Shown one piece after another: positions 40,501 through 49,110 of a stretch of 64,000 bases of DNA. The position numbers and the translations under genes are program-made. The stretch is from NCBI GenBank assembly GCA_039028635.1, contig JBCCHV010000034.1:1-64000 (forward strand), given 5' to 3'. This DNA is from Acidobacteriota bacterium. Its GTDB lineage: Bacteria > Acidobacteriota > Thermoanaerobaculia > Multivoradales > JBCCEF01. A model generated the notes under the pieces. It did no database searches. It saw only the letters and a program-made list of their open reading frames with translations, and was not told where the DNA came from. The stretch's first letter is position 1; every line of letters begins with the position of its first letter.

Positions 40501-43365
40501 GCTATTCCGCTCTATGAGCGCTTTCTTTCGGGCCACTTCTCCGGGGCCTTCGACTGCTCCTGCCAGGAGCCCCTGGGCTGCGGCACCTTCCATCAGGTCA
40601 CCGGCACGGCGCAGGGCCTGCGCGAGTTCGGGGATGAGATCGAGGTCGCCCTCAATCCCGCCGATGAACCGGGAGCGATCATCGCGACGGTGACCGAGAA
40701 CGGCGTGTTCAGCTTCCCCGGGGAGGTCCCGACGTCGAGCTTCTACTCGGTGGCGATCGTCAACAAGGACGACTATCCCCATTGCTGGGTCGAGCCGACC
40801 CGCGGCAACATTGCCGGCGGTCCGGTGGTCGACGTCGTCGACCTGTTCTGCGACACGACCGTCCCCAACGTCACCTTGACCGCACCGCGGGACGGCTTCC
40901 GTTACACCCCGGATCCGGGGACTGGAACGATTCCCCTGCGCGCCATCGCTGGCGATGTCGAGCGCGCTCCGCTGGTGCAGCTCTACGTCGATGACGAGCC
41001 GGTGAGTGGTTGGCTGGTGGCCGATCCGGTCGACGCGATCCCTTTCTACGAGGTGCTCTGGCTGTCCTCGGGGCCGGGTACCTACGAGGCGCGGGCCTTG
41101 GCTCGGAACCTCGCCGGAGCCACCGCCTGGTCGCGCACCAGCACCTTCGAGGTCGATTCCGCCGTCGGCTGCGATGTCGATGGCGAAGGGCCCGAGGTGA
41201 TTCGCCTGACGCCGGCGGACGGCGCCGCGGTGGTGCTGGATCTGCTGCGCACGGTACTGCTCGATGCCCAGGTCTTCGACCTCAGCGGAGTCCAGCAGGT
41301 CGAGTTCTTGATCGACGATCAGCCGGTCGGGGTGGCTGGAGGGGATGGTCCCTGGAGCTTCGGTTGGAGGGCGCCGGGCACCGGTAGCTTCCGCTTGCGC
41401 ATTCGATCGACGGACAACTGCGGCAACGTCAGCGAGTCCCAGGAGCATCGCTTCACGGTGGTCGAGGCGAATCCGGAGTTGCCCTACGGGTTCTTCGAGC
41501 CGGCGACCTGCCAAGCCCTCACCGGTTGGTCGACGGATCCGAACTTCGTCGGTGCGGTCAAGGTGCAGTTCTTTCGCGGCGCGCCGCGACCGGATGGCGA
41601 GCTGGTGGCCGAGGGCTTTGCCGATCGCGCTTGCGGCTCCGGTGGAGGTTTGGCGCAGAACAACTGCTTCGCCGTCGCGACGCCGGCGGTCCTCAGGACC
41701 GGAGGGGCGGAGTCGGTTTATGCCTATGCTCGCGATGTCGACCCGCTGGGCGTGGCGACCGGTCAGTGGCGTCCGCTCTTCGGATCACCCCAAGTGCTGA
41801 CCTGCGGCGGCGGCAGTGGTGGCGGCGGTGCGGCGCCGCCCACGCCCCTCGGCTTGGCGGCCAGCGACGGCGCCTTCGGGGATCGCGTTCGGGTGACCTG
41901 GACGCCCTCCGCCGGGGCGACCGCCTACGAAGTCCTTCGCGGCACGACCTCCGATGTCGCGGCCGCCGCCGTCATCGCCGTGCCGGTGGGGGCGACGGTG
42001 GACGATCAAGACGTGGTGGTCGGCCAGACCTATCACTACTGGGCGCGCGCCACCAATGGTCACGGCAGCAGTGTGGTTTCGCAGCCCAACACGGGTTTCG
42101 CTGCCGCCGGCACTGGCAGCACCGATCCGCCGACCGGTGAGTTCGAAGAGGCGAGCTGCACTCGTCTCGTCGGCTGGGCTCACGATCCCGACTCGGCAGC
42201 GCCGATCCGCGTTCGGATCTACCGTGACGGACCACTCGGTATCGGCGTCTTGTTCGCCGATGTGCTCGCCAACCGCGAGCGGTCCGGCCTGCCGACTCCC
42301 GGGTCTCGCCATGGATTCGAAGTCGCCGTGCCGACGGGTACCTCCGACGGCACCTTGTTCTATGCCTACGGAGTCGGGGTGAACGCCTCGGGCCAGCCCG
42401 ATGGCCTCGATGCACCGCTTCCGCCGTTGCCCCGAGCCGTCGACTGCCCGCAGAACTCACGGCCGTCTGCTCCCACCGAGCTGAGCGCTTCCGACGGTGC
42501 CTTTGGCGATCGGGTTCGGCTGCAGTGGTCCCCGGCTTCGAACGCTCAGAGCTACAGTGTCCACCGCAGCTCGACGTCGTCACCGCTCGATGGCTCGGTG
42601 GTCGCCGCCGGGCTGGCCGGGACCTCCTGGAACGACACCACGGCGGTGCCCTGGCAGACCTACCACTACTGGGTCTTCGCCTCGAACGGTCACGGCAACA
42701 GCGCCTTCTCGAATGTCGATACCGGCTATGCCGGTGGCGGCGGTGGTGCATCGCCGCAGGGGACCTTCGACGAGGCGACCTGCGAGTGGCTGGCCGGTTG
42801 GGCTTGGGATCCGGATTTCGCCGGTCCGATCAGGGTGCGCGTTTTTCGCGATGGTCCCCTGGGCATCGGCAGTTTGTTCGCCGAGGTGGTCGCGGATCGG
42901 CCGCGCGCCAGCTTGCCGGCCCCGGACCCGAATCACGGTTTCCGGGTGGCGATTCCGGCTGGCACCTCCCATGGCACGCTCTTCTATGCCTATGCGGTGG
43001 GCGTCGATGGCAGCGGTCAGGGGGATGGGGAGATCTTCCACCTGGTGGCCTCGCCGCAAGCCGTACAGTGCAGCCAGACGACGCGACCGGATGCACCGAC
43101 GGGGGTGACAGCGAGCGACGGCGCCTTCGCCGATCGTGTGCGGGTCACCTGGCAGGCCTCGCCTACGGCGACCTCCTACAGCGTTTGGCGCCACACCTCC
43201 CATCAGCCGATGAGTGGCAACGTGGTCGCTTCCGGGGTGGAGGGGACCTCCTGGGATGACCTGTCAGCCCCTCCGGGGCAGGCCTACTACTACTGGGTCT
43301 TCGCCACCAACGAACACGGCTCGAGCGCCTTCTCGAGCCCGGATCTGGGATTCGTGTCGCCGTGA
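37504..43365 (+). CDS. Giant secreted Ig/FN3 surface protein
   Basis: A ~1953-residue exported protein. The GTG at 37504 gives a clean signal peptide (RAALIALLGLLLILGLATPATA); an in-frame ATG at 37390 would add 38 Pro/Arg-rich residues. Domains in order: an NBR1-like Ig domain near the N-terminus (SVTLINVGASPWRAADGDHL), several beta-sandwich modules, a choice-of-anchor-D-like (ASH) domain (~39220-39490), a cysteine-rich block (~39920-40260, about 15 Cys), Ig-like modules, then three copies of a GWA-DPD module (about 41485, 42139, 42760) alternating with three fibronectin III domains (41840-42110, 42460-42735, 43080-43362). No LPxTG or sorting tail is visible. Probably an adhesin or matrix protein. 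Confidence 0.8.
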   Translation: MTERHRAALIALLGLLLILGLATPATAGDQIGHADWRSRLLGETLPRSLQCGSTATASVTLINVGASPWRAADGDHLRAVGGLDPFRGTKVRLPAGAEVPYGSSHTFDFEMTAPAAPGDYLSDWRMATGERQFFGAVAEESIHVVCTPVVAWLAEPIAAWADDGATISLGSIHEYSPALAPVMVIVPSSQQSGDSHRISGLRAETVSGPVRVSLPVLAPQEIPPAGSLTVQPLIAPIPGRSRSALEPFEVLVAFEVDSVPYSFRLEGEVQRASFGQVDCWDLTIDDYGGHTVYEVDRTTLPQDFTFDVRVRNCSASETLKVPSGGFVWDSSQLPTGFTATFTVGCASVDPSDFSCLFGPGESESVATINLTATPDAESGELVSRVSVFPDNAGSQSVPLDGRFEIESFGLGLDNVLVDVQFDGGAPLSNRVGDGGTVDVGSVRDQDLQFDFSVLNFNSQSIHVDVFGTFLSGAGAGGLDFEHTWRPGDIPAQGQLDFEGVLRVAGGQSGPFLLRLDFTVFDRPINPFFSEDFTFYIRGDRIICGGSPPCGAILEVVDEAGLPVRALWRAEANVGFEQEFEFTVRNEGDQLLELDLPITSTGDSRFTLSNPSDAAVAVGAERTFSVSFDARGASPSATYETTLVIASNSAIRDPFDFTIRVAPLPLPPFEIEVIGYDVQNFRADLGTHSELPLELIFKLTGNSDDRIYFGRFRGLLSQGGPLQWTWADPAPPLGLDVGDHVALTRNETYFFKGYLNRRSIAGNLNQPFSLEIQFVSAESRTGANPTTHQLDLVGSFEGLYNPVADGPNPDCSAPSHPCDVAFCAQRDNFLAALPGEVAACLANSVVAAYSCKSCGIVPFVSAPPLVAQCVGLCFASTALAYLGCDQVTQDTWVLWGQILTQHLQCYCDRDGRYCEREYFVGYEVEGLGPFEQVALEAQCRTPGGFEIFSGGTATHGAPVDYGIIRCPEGATVTLGTLEVDGVGDHRRSCRLLDPQPGDLPAIPLYERFLSGHFSGAFDCSCQEPLGCGTFHQVTGTAQGLREFGDEIEVALNPADEPGAIIATVTENGVFSFPGEVPTSSFYSVAIVNKDDYPHCWVEPTRGNIAGGPVVDVVDLFCDTTVPNVTLTAPRDGFRYTPDPGTGTIPLRAIAGDVERAPLVQLYVDDEPVSGWLVADPVDAIPFYEVLWLSSGPGTYEARALARNLAGATAWSRTSTFEVDSAVGCDVDGEGPEVIRLTPADGAAVVLDLLRTVLLDAQVFDLSGVQQVEFLIDDQPVGVAGGDGPWSFGWRAPGTGSFRLRIRSTDNCGNVSESQEHRFTVVEANPELPYGFFEPATCQALTGWSTDPNFVGAVKVQFFRGAPRPDGELVAEGFADRACGSGGGLAQNNCFAVATPAVLRTGGAESVYAYARDVDPLGVATGQWRPLFGSPQVLTCGGGSGGGGAAPPTPLGLAASDGAFGDRVRVTWTPSAGATAYEVLRGTTSDVAAAAVIAVPVGATVDDQDVVVGQTYHYWARATNGHGSSVVSQPNTGFAAAGTGSTDPPTGEFEEASCTRLVGWAHDPDSAAPIRVRIYRDGPLGIGVLFADVLANRERSGLPTPGSRHGFEVAVPTGTSDGTLFYAYGVGVNASGQPDGLDAPLPPLPRAVDCPQNSRPSAPTELSASDGAFGDRVRLQWSPASNAQSYSVHRSSTSSPLDGSVVAAGLAGTSWNDTTAVPWQTYHYWVFASNGHGNSAFSNVDTGYAGGGGGASPQGTFDEATCEWLAGWAWDPDFAGPIRVRVFRDGPLGIGSLFAEVVADRPRASLPAPDPNHGFRVAIPAGTSHGTLFYAYAVGVDGSGQGDGEIFHLVASPQAVQCSQTTRPDAPTGVTASDGAFADRVRVTWQASPTATSYSVWRHTSHQPMSGNVVASGVEGTSWDDLSAPPGQAYYYWVFATNEHGSSAFSSPDLGFVSP

Positions 43366-43398
43366 GCTGAGTGGATTCGGCCTCTCGTGATGGCTCCC

Positions 43399-43435
43399 GG
43401 GGGTGAGGACCGGCGGGTTCTCACCCCCTCTTTTT
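43399..43435 (+). terminator. Strong rho-independent terminator of the giant surface-protein gene
   Basis: GGGGGTGAGGACC pairs with GGTTCTCACCCCC over 13 bp (one G-U) around GGCG, followed by TCTTTTTG, 33 bases past the stop. This is the best intrinsic terminator in the window. Confidence 0.9.
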
Positions 43436-43450
43436 GCTTCCGGCGCCGAC

Positions 43451-44593
43451 TCAGGGGGCCGGGACGGTGATGAAGGGAGTGAGATCGAAGTTGCCTTCGA
43501 CGAAGGAGTTGAGCTGGGTCATCAGGTCGACGCCGGCGCCGAAGCGGGCGCCGCAGGCGCCCCAGTTCTGGTAGTCCGGATGCCAGGTCACCACCAGGCC
43601 GGTGATGCGCTCACCGGTGAAGTCGGTGGCCGGATCCGGGAAGGGGTTGTGGGCCTTGAAAGTACCGCGGCCGCGACCCCACTCGTTGGTGACGATGACG
43701 TTGGGGATCGCCAACGGATCGCCCTGGGGGAAGAAGTCGAAGCCCGGAATGCGCCGGTTGCGCACCGCCTGCACGGTGTAGATCGAGTTGGGCAGCATGT
43801 TGCGCAGGTTGAAGCGGAAAGTCGCCGCGGTGTAGGCCCCGGCTTCGGCGTTGAAGTCGTCCAGCCGGATGGTCACCTTGCCGGAGGCGTTGAGCCACTG
43901 GCCGAGGGTGATGGGGTCGCGGCGCGGGCGCTGATCGAGGTTGTTCTCACCGGCACAACCGACACAGCCTTCGCGGAAGTCGACCCGCTGGTTCGGCACC
44001 TCGACGGCGCCGGAGTCCCGGCCGTAGCGGATACCGTCGCCCTGGAATCCCCAGATCGGAACCTCGTGGAGCGGGAAGCGCGGGCGCTCGTAGGTCGCCG
44101 CCTGCAGGTCCGTCGGGAAGAGCTCCTGACAGGGGTGCGGATCGGTGGTCAGGTTGAAGGCCGAATCGCCGCTCGCCGGGATGCGCGCCACGCCGCTCTC
44201 GTCCACCGGACCGAAGGAGAGGTTGTAGAGCACCATGTCGAGATCCGGGCTGCCGGGATTGAGGTCCAGCGGGCGCACGAAGTCGTAGGAGCCGGCGAAC
44301 CAGTTGTTGAGGATGCGGTTGCCGCTGGCGTCGAGGGGCGGCACCGTGTCCTTCGAGATCATGAACGGTTGTCCGAGCAGGGGAATGCCGGGAGTTCCGT
44401 TGACCTCGATGAGGTGGATGCCCACCACCGGGAAGTCGCCGTTGGCGTCGGTCACGATTCCCGGCGGCCACAGGGGTCCCTGGGTGGCGGCGGGGAGCTT
44501 GACGCGAACGAACGGCGCCTCGTCGGCCACCAGCGTCGGCACCGCGGCGGCCAAGAGCAGCAGGCTGACGATCAAGGCATAGTTGGAGCGCAT
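43451..44593 (-). CDS. Secreted protein of unknown family, tandem paralogue B
   Basis: A 380-residue protein with a signal peptide (1-23). It shares most of its length with the next gene upstream: TQGPLWPP, MISKDTVPPLD-GNRI-NNWFA, ILYNLS-GP, PC-E-FPT, WGFQGD-I-Y, C-GC-GEN, PNS-YTV, TGLVV-WHPDYQNWGACG, FITVP. A CVGCAGEN cysteine pair and a late ACG cysteine could bind a metal. The conserved aromatic/Asp/His residues suggest a compact enzyme or binding domain, but I know no family name. GAGG sits 7 bases before the ATG. Probably co-transcribed with paralogue A. Confidence 0.75.
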   Translation of the reverse strand: MRSNYALIVSLLLLAAAVPTLVADEAPFVRVKLPAATQGPLWPPGIVTDANGDFPVVGIHLIEVNGTPGIPLLGQPFMISKDTVPPLDASGNRILNNWFAGSYDFVRPLDLNPGSPDLDMVLYNLSFGPVDESGVARIPASGDSAFNLTTDPHPCQELFPTDLQAATYERPRFPLHEVPIWGFQGDGIRYGRDSGAVEVPNQRVDFREGCVGCAGENNLDQRPRRDPITLGQWLNASGKVTIRLDDFNAEAGAYTAATFRFNLRNMLPNSIYTVQAVRNRRIPGFDFFPQGDPLAIPNVIVTNEWGRGRGTFKAHNPFPDPATDFTGERITGLVVTWHPDYQNWGACGARFGAGVDLMTQLNSFVEGNFDLTPFITVPAP

Positions 44594-44669
44594 AGAGACA
44601 CCTCTTCCTGGAAAACAATGGAGATCAAAGGGTTCGAAGCCGAATTTCGCCGATCGGATCGGCAGGAGG

Positions 44670-44738
44670 CCCGGTCGCGGTCCCGAGGGACCGCAACCGG
44701 GATATAGAGACCGGTGAGGTCGGCGCCGACCTCACCGG
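44670..44738. other. Two long hairpins between the tandem paralogues
   Basis: The first (44670-44701) has 15-bp arms starting CCCGGTCGCGG, one mismatch and a 2-base centre. The second (44711-44738) is a perfect 28-bp palindrome starting CCGGTGAGGTCGGC. Both lie in the 158-base gap after the stop of paralogue A. They may act as a partial terminator or processing site that sets different mRNA levels for A and B. Confidence 0.6.
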
Positions 44739-44751
44739 AAAACTTCTGGCG

Positions 44752-45933
44752 CTAGCCGCCGCTCGGCGGGACGGTGATGAACGGCGCCAGCGAGGTGTTG
44801 CCCTCGACGAAGGTGTTGAACACCGTGTGGAGGTCGACTCCGGCGCCCAGCAGGCCACCGCAGGCGCCCCAGTTCTGGTAGTCCGGATGCCAGGCCACCA
44901 CCAGGCCGTCGAGGCGCTCGCCACCGAAGTCCGTCGCCGGATCCGGGAACGGGTGGATCACCTTGAGGGTGCCGCGGGCCTTGCCGCGATCATCGGTGAC
45001 GAAGATGTTCGGAATCGACAGCGGGTCGGCCTGCGGCATGAAGTCGAGGCCCGGGATGCGGCGCGGACGGATGGTCCACACGGTGTAGACCGAGTTCGGC
45101 ACCAGGTTGCGCATGTTGAACTTGAAGAAGGCTGCGGTGTAGCCACCGGCCTCCTCGTCCCAGTCGGTCAGGGTGATGCGCAGGCGGCCGCGGGCGTCGG
45201 TCCAGTCGCCGAGGGTGATGGGCTCGGTGTTGGGCCGGAAGTCGAGGGTGTTCTCGCCGGAGCAGCCGAAGCAGTTCTCGGCGAAGTTGAGGCGCGCGTT
45301 GGGGTCATAGGGCTGACCGGTGACCACGTCGTAGCCGATCTGGTCGCCCTGGAAACCCCAAACCGGGAACTCGTGGAGCGGCGTGCGCGGGCGCGAGTAG
45401 TTGGCCTTCTGCTCGGGCGTCGGGAAGATGTCCTGGCAGGGATAGCCGTCGGTGTAGAGGTTGTAGGCCGAGTCGCCCTCGGCCGGAATGCGCGGAATGC
45501 CGAGCTCGTCCGCCGGACCGATCGACAGGTTGTAGAGCACGATGTCGCGGTCCGGGCTGCCCTCGCGCAGGTCGAGGGGGCGGATGATGTCGTGAGAGGC
45601 GGCGAACCAGTTGTTGATGATGCGATTGCCGTTCTCGTCGAGGGGAGGCACCGTGTCCTTCGAGATGATCAGCTTCTGGCCGAAGAACGGGAAGCCGGGG
45701 AAGCCGTTGGCCTCGGAGAGGGTGATGCCGACGGTGATGAAATCGCCGGCCTCGTTGGTCATCTCCGACGGTGGCCAGAGAGGGCCTTGGGTCGAGTTGG
45801 GCAGGCGCAGGGAGAGGCTCGGGGGAGCCCCGTTGTCGTTGTCATCGTCGTCGGCGATGATCGGCGGCGCCAGCAACAGCAACAAGGCGGCAAACAGGAC
45901 GAGAGCAGTCTTACCCTTCAGAATCGGACTCAT
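44752..45933 (-). CDS. Secreted protein of unknown family, tandem paralogue A
   Basis: A 393-residue paralogue of the preceding entry, with a signal peptide (about 1-27) and an acidic DDDDNDN linker just after cleavage. The same landmarks occur in the same order, including CFGCSGEN, WHPDYQNWGACG and the FITVP end. AGGAG lies 12 bases before the ATG, a loose spacing. An unusually AT-rich block upstream probably holds the promoter for the pair. Confidence 0.75.
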   Translation of the reverse strand: MSPILKGKTALVLFAALLLLLAPPIIADDDDNDNGAPPSLSLRLPNSTQGPLWPPSEMTNEAGDFITVGITLSEANGFPGFPFFGQKLIISKDTVPPLDENGNRIINNWFAASHDIIRPLDLREGSPDRDIVLYNLSIGPADELGIPRIPAEGDSAYNLYTDGYPCQDIFPTPEQKANYSRPRTPLHEFPVWGFQGDQIGYDVVTGQPYDPNARLNFAENCFGCSGENTLDFRPNTEPITLGDWTDARGRLRITLTDWDEEAGGYTAAFFKFNMRNLVPNSVYTVWTIRPRRIPGLDFMPQADPLSIPNIFVTDDRGKARGTLKVIHPFPDPATDFGGERLDGLVVAWHPDYQNWGACGGLLGAGVDLHTVFNTFVEGNTSLAPFITVPPSGG

Positions 45934-46021
45934 GAGAATCAGTCACTCCTAGCTCAGTAGTTGGAAAGGGACGGCCCCGAAGGGGCAGTGCGGGACCGGC
46001 TCGAATGCCGCGGTCCGCAAA

Positions 46022-46080
46022 GGAATGTCTATGTATATTTTACACTTATGCATATTTGTATTTTTAAAGTCTGACGGTAG
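46022..46080 (-). promoter_or_regulatory. AT-rich promoter block of the paralogue pair
   Basis: About 55 bases with under 30% GC in otherwise GC-rich DNA, including the dyad TATGCATA (46047-46054). On the minus strand several TATACAT/AAATAT-like -10 candidates exist; no single -35 stands out. Confidence 0.45.
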
Positions 46081-46134
46081 TTATGTGCCTCGGTCTTGGG
46101 AAATCGGGACAGTCGAACGTTCCGGTGTCGGGAT

Positions 46135-47460
46135 TCACTGACGAGCGCGGCGGGCGCCCACCTGCGGGGCCCCCTGGACGGCCCGACCGGCGTCGAATTG
46201 CTCCAGCAGATCGGCCGCTTCCCGCGGTGCGTCGTGACGATCGAAGTCCGCCTTGAGGCGCCGGGAATCTTCGCGATAGCGAGGGTTGCCGAGGATCTGG
46301 CGCACCGCTTCGCGAATCTGACGCGGGCTCGGCGACTCCGTCGGCAAGGTCAGGCCGACACCGGCCCACTCGAGACGGGCGCAGATCTCCTTCTTGTCTT
46401 CGGTGCGACCGGCGGCGACCAGAGGAACGCCATGGGCGAGGGCGAACTGCACTCCGCCATAGCCGGCATTGGTGATCATCACGTCCACTTTGGGCAGCAG
46501 GCTGTGGTACGGCACGAAGGGCTCGAGGCGGACGTTGGCGGGCAGCGGCGAGAGCGGAAACTCGGCCGCCGTCTTGCCGCCGGTGGTGGCGATCACCAGG
46601 ACGTCTTCGTCGGCCAGGGCCTGGATGGCCGGCACCATGAGCTGCTCGTGGGCGGTGGCGATGGTCCCTTGGGTGACGTGCACCACCGGTCGGCCGGCGT
46701 CGAGCTCAGCCCACCAGGTGGGTGGCTCGAAGGGTTCCGATGGCCGGTGGATCAAGGGGCCGATGAAGTGCACCTTGGCCGGTAGGTCGCTGCGCGGATA
46801 CTCGAATGCCGCGGCGGTCGCCTGGAGGTAGAGGTCCGAGAGCAGTGGCGCGGTGTCGATGAACGCAAAGTCCGTCGGCGGTAGGCCGATGCTGCGGCGT
46901 ACCCGATCGGCGTAGCGGTTGACGTCGGCGAACATCACCCGCCCGACCAGGGCGTTGAGGAGCTGATTGCGCAGCCGGCCGAAGAAGCCCGAGCTGGGTT
47001 GCCAGCCGAGACCGTAGGGCGCCGTGTCGCGACTGAGCTGCGGATAGGCGGTGGCGCCGAGGACGGCACAGGGCGGACCGCCGAGCTCCGCCAGGTAGAG
47101 CGAGCCGAGAAAGGTGATGTCCGAGAACAGCGCATCGACGGGCCAGCGCTCGACGTAGGCGGCGAGGTCTTGCACCTGCCCCGGAGCGCTGTCGAGGAGC
47201 ATGTGCTGGAGGTAGAACTTGAGCTGCGCGATGCCCTTGAGGCCGTGGCGCTCGGGCATCACCGTCGGATCCGTCAGGTCGAAGTCCGGCGCCGCGTTCA
47301 TCGGCAGGTAGCGGGCGCCGCTCTTTTCGACCGCCGGCCGGAAGAGCTCGCCGGTGTACCAGAGGACGTCGTGACCGCGGGCGACGAGCTCGCGGGCGAT
47401 CGGCACCATCGGGTTGATGTGCCCTGGAATCGGCTGGGTGGTGAGCAGGAAACGCGCCAT
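46135..47460 (-). CDS. MGT-family (UGT-like) glycosyltransferase
   Basis: A 441-residue GT-B glycosyltransferase of the macrolide/flavonoid type. N-terminal acceptor half: FLLTTQPIPGHINPMVPIA. C-terminal donor half: VVHVTQGTIATAHEQLMVP and the nucleotide-sugar motif ITNAGYGGVQFALAHGVPLV with AGRTEDKKEICARLEWAGVG. It transfers a sugar from a nucleotide donor to a small hydrophobic acceptor. It is the last gene of the leftward arm, 14 bases after the MmgE/PrpD gene, so it may glycosylate the cluster's product (inference). Confidence 0.88.
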   Translation of the reverse strand: MARFLLTTQPIPGHINPMVPIARELVARGHDVLWYTGELFRPAVEKSGARYLPMNAAPDFDLTDPTVMPERHGLKGIAQLKFYLQHMLLDSAPGQVQDLAAYVERWPVDALFSDITFLGSLYLAELGGPPCAVLGATAYPQLSRDTAPYGLGWQPSSGFFGRLRNQLLNALVGRVMFADVNRYADRVRRSIGLPPTDFAFIDTAPLLSDLYLQATAAAFEYPRSDLPAKVHFIGPLIHRPSEPFEPPTWWAELDAGRPVVHVTQGTIATAHEQLMVPAIQALADEDVLVIATTGGKTAAEFPLSPLPANVRLEPFVPYHSLLPKVDVMITNAGYGGVQFALAHGVPLVAAGRTEDKKEICARLEWAGVGLTLPTESPSPRQIREAVRQILGNPRYREDSRRLKADFDRHDAPREAADLLEQFDAGRAVQGAPQVGARRARQ

Positions 47461-47474
47461 CGTTTGATTCCTTG

Positions 47475-49094
47475 CTAGCTGGCCGAGCGCACCGGCTCGG
47501 CGAGCTCCGGCTGCGGGACCTGGGAGGCGGTGAAACAGAGAAGCTCGACCAGGTGTCGAACCTCGTCGGCGGACAGGCGGTCGAGGCGTTCGAGGTCGGT
47601 GAGGGCGCGGTCCGCCCTCGCCCCGAGGTCTTCGCGGGTGGCGTCGAGGAACTTCTGGCGCATCAGGCGCCGGATCTCCGCCGGCCCGTCGCCGCCGGCG
47701 AAGCCGCGCGGCGTGTCGACGGTCTGACGCAGCCGCCGGCCGTCGCCGGTGATCACCGTCACTTCGGCACCCAGGGGTTTGGTCGAGCGGCTCAGGTCGA
47801 GGGGCTCGCGGCGGCCCGCGGCGCGTCCCAGGGCGAGGGCCAGGCGGGTAGTCAGCCAGGGGCGTCGCCAGCGCCCGAAGCGACCCCAGGCCTTGCCCGC
47901 GAGGGCGAGGCCGAAGCCCGCGGCCTGCCACGGCTTGACCCGCCGCAGGGCGGCCCCGATCGGAATATCGGCCACCAGGGCCGCCAGGGTGCGGTCGAAA
48001 TCGTGCTCCACCTGGACCTTGCCGGCGAGCTCCCAGACTTGCGGATCCTCGGTCCAGGGCGGGGCGAGATGCTCCGGCCGGAGACCACCATCGAGGAGTG
48101 CGCAGGCGACGGTGTAGGGGGTCGAGAAGGTGAGCGCCACCAGCGGCGAGCGTCCACCGTCGAGGTAAGGCTCGGAATGGGCGTCCATGCCGACCGTGAA
48201 GATCGAGGCCTTGACCCGCACCCGAGAGATCTCGTCGGGATTCTTCGGGCTCTGCCGGGAGAGCGCTTCGGCGGCTTCGAGGACGGCCTCGAGATAGCCG
48301 CAGGCAGGGTAGGCCTTGAAGCTGTTGGTGAGGGTGTGCCAGCGCTCGCCGAGACCGCCGAGGAACTCTCGCACCGGCACCGTGGCGCGGCTGGCGAAGA
48401 AGCCGCGCGGATCGTCGAGGGGATCCGTCGCCGCGCGCAGCCCTTGACCGACGGCGGCCACCGCGTCGAGCCCCATGCGGATCGGCCAGGCGGCGCACAG
48501 CGCCTTGGCGTCGGAGCCGAGAAAGGCCGGGAAGAGGGCTTCCGCCGGGTAAGAGAGGGCGAAGGACAGAGCTTCGGCGTAGGACTCCGCCGACAGGCCG
48601 ACCAGACGGGCGCGGGCGGCGGCGGCGGCGATCAGATGTAGATGGGTCGCCATCTGGCCGCGGGTGGAGCCGACGGCGCAGACCATGTTGATGCGGGCGG
48701 CGATCTCGTTGGCGACGATCTGGGCCAACAGCAGGTCGCGGCCGCTGTGCTCGCGGGCGTGGGCCCAGGGCACCAGCACCGACGAATGGCCGGTGTGACC
48801 GCCGAGCATGACGTCGTCGTAGTCGAGGACCATCGACCACGCGGCCATCAGGAAGGCGGCCTGTGGCGGCTGCGCCGGGGCCCCCGTCGGCAGCACCCGG
48901 GCGTTGCCCGGCGCCGGCGGCGCGAAGGCGCGCGCGATCGGCTGGCCGAGGGGACTGCGGTAGCCGTAATGAACCGCCGCCAGGGTGGAGAGCACCTGGT
49001 CCTTGGCGGCCTCCCGGACGGCCCCTGGGACATCGTCCCAGCGCAGGCCGACGGCCCAGTCGGCGAGGTCTCGGAGGACCGGCGGAGGACTCAT
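47475..49094 (-). CDS. MmgE/PrpD-family dehydratase/decarboxylase-like protein
   Basis: A 539-residue member of the 2-methylcitrate dehydratase/cis-aconitate decarboxylase superfamily: DQVLSTLAAVHYGYRSPLG, LDYDDVMLGGHTGHSSVLVPWA (the conserved D-x-x-GHTGHSS site), SFKAYPACGYLEAVLEAAEA, and FSTPYTVACALLDGG. No propionate-pathway neighbours are present. In valanimycin biosynthesis the MmgE/PrpD protein VlmK removes an activated hydroxyl at the last step; a similar eliminase role in this cluster is plausible. Separated from the synthase gene by a gap with a 78-bp repeat. Confidence 0.88.
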   Translation of the reverse strand: MSPPPVLRDLADWAVGLRWDDVPGAVREAAKDQVLSTLAAVHYGYRSPLGQPIARAFAPPAPGNARVLPTGAPAQPPQAAFLMAAWSMVLDYDDVMLGGHTGHSSVLVPWAHAREHSGRDLLLAQIVANEIAARINMVCAVGSTRGQMATHLHLIAAAAARARLVGLSAESYAEALSFALSYPAEALFPAFLGSDAKALCAAWPIRMGLDAVAAVGQGLRAATDPLDDPRGFFASRATVPVREFLGGLGERWHTLTNSFKAYPACGYLEAVLEAAEALSRQSPKNPDEISRVRVKASIFTVGMDAHSEPYLDGGRSPLVALTFSTPYTVACALLDGGLRPEHLAPPWTEDPQVWELAGKVQVEHDFDRTLAALVADIPIGAALRRVKPWQAAGFGLALAGKAWGRFGRWRRPWLTTRLALALGRAAGRREPLDLSRSTKPLGAEVTVITGDGRRLRQTVDTPRGFAGGDGPAEIRRLMRQKFLDATREDLGARADRALTDLERLDRLSADEVRHLVELLCFTASQVPQPELAEPVRSAS

Positions 49095-49110
49095 CCCAGG
49101 GAGGTCGAAG

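Noticed and set aside
47461-48840. Open frame extending the glycosyltransferase upstream
   Set aside because: The extension is out-of-frame translation of the MmgE/PrpD gene; the glycosyltransferase begins with its usual N-terminal strand at 47460.
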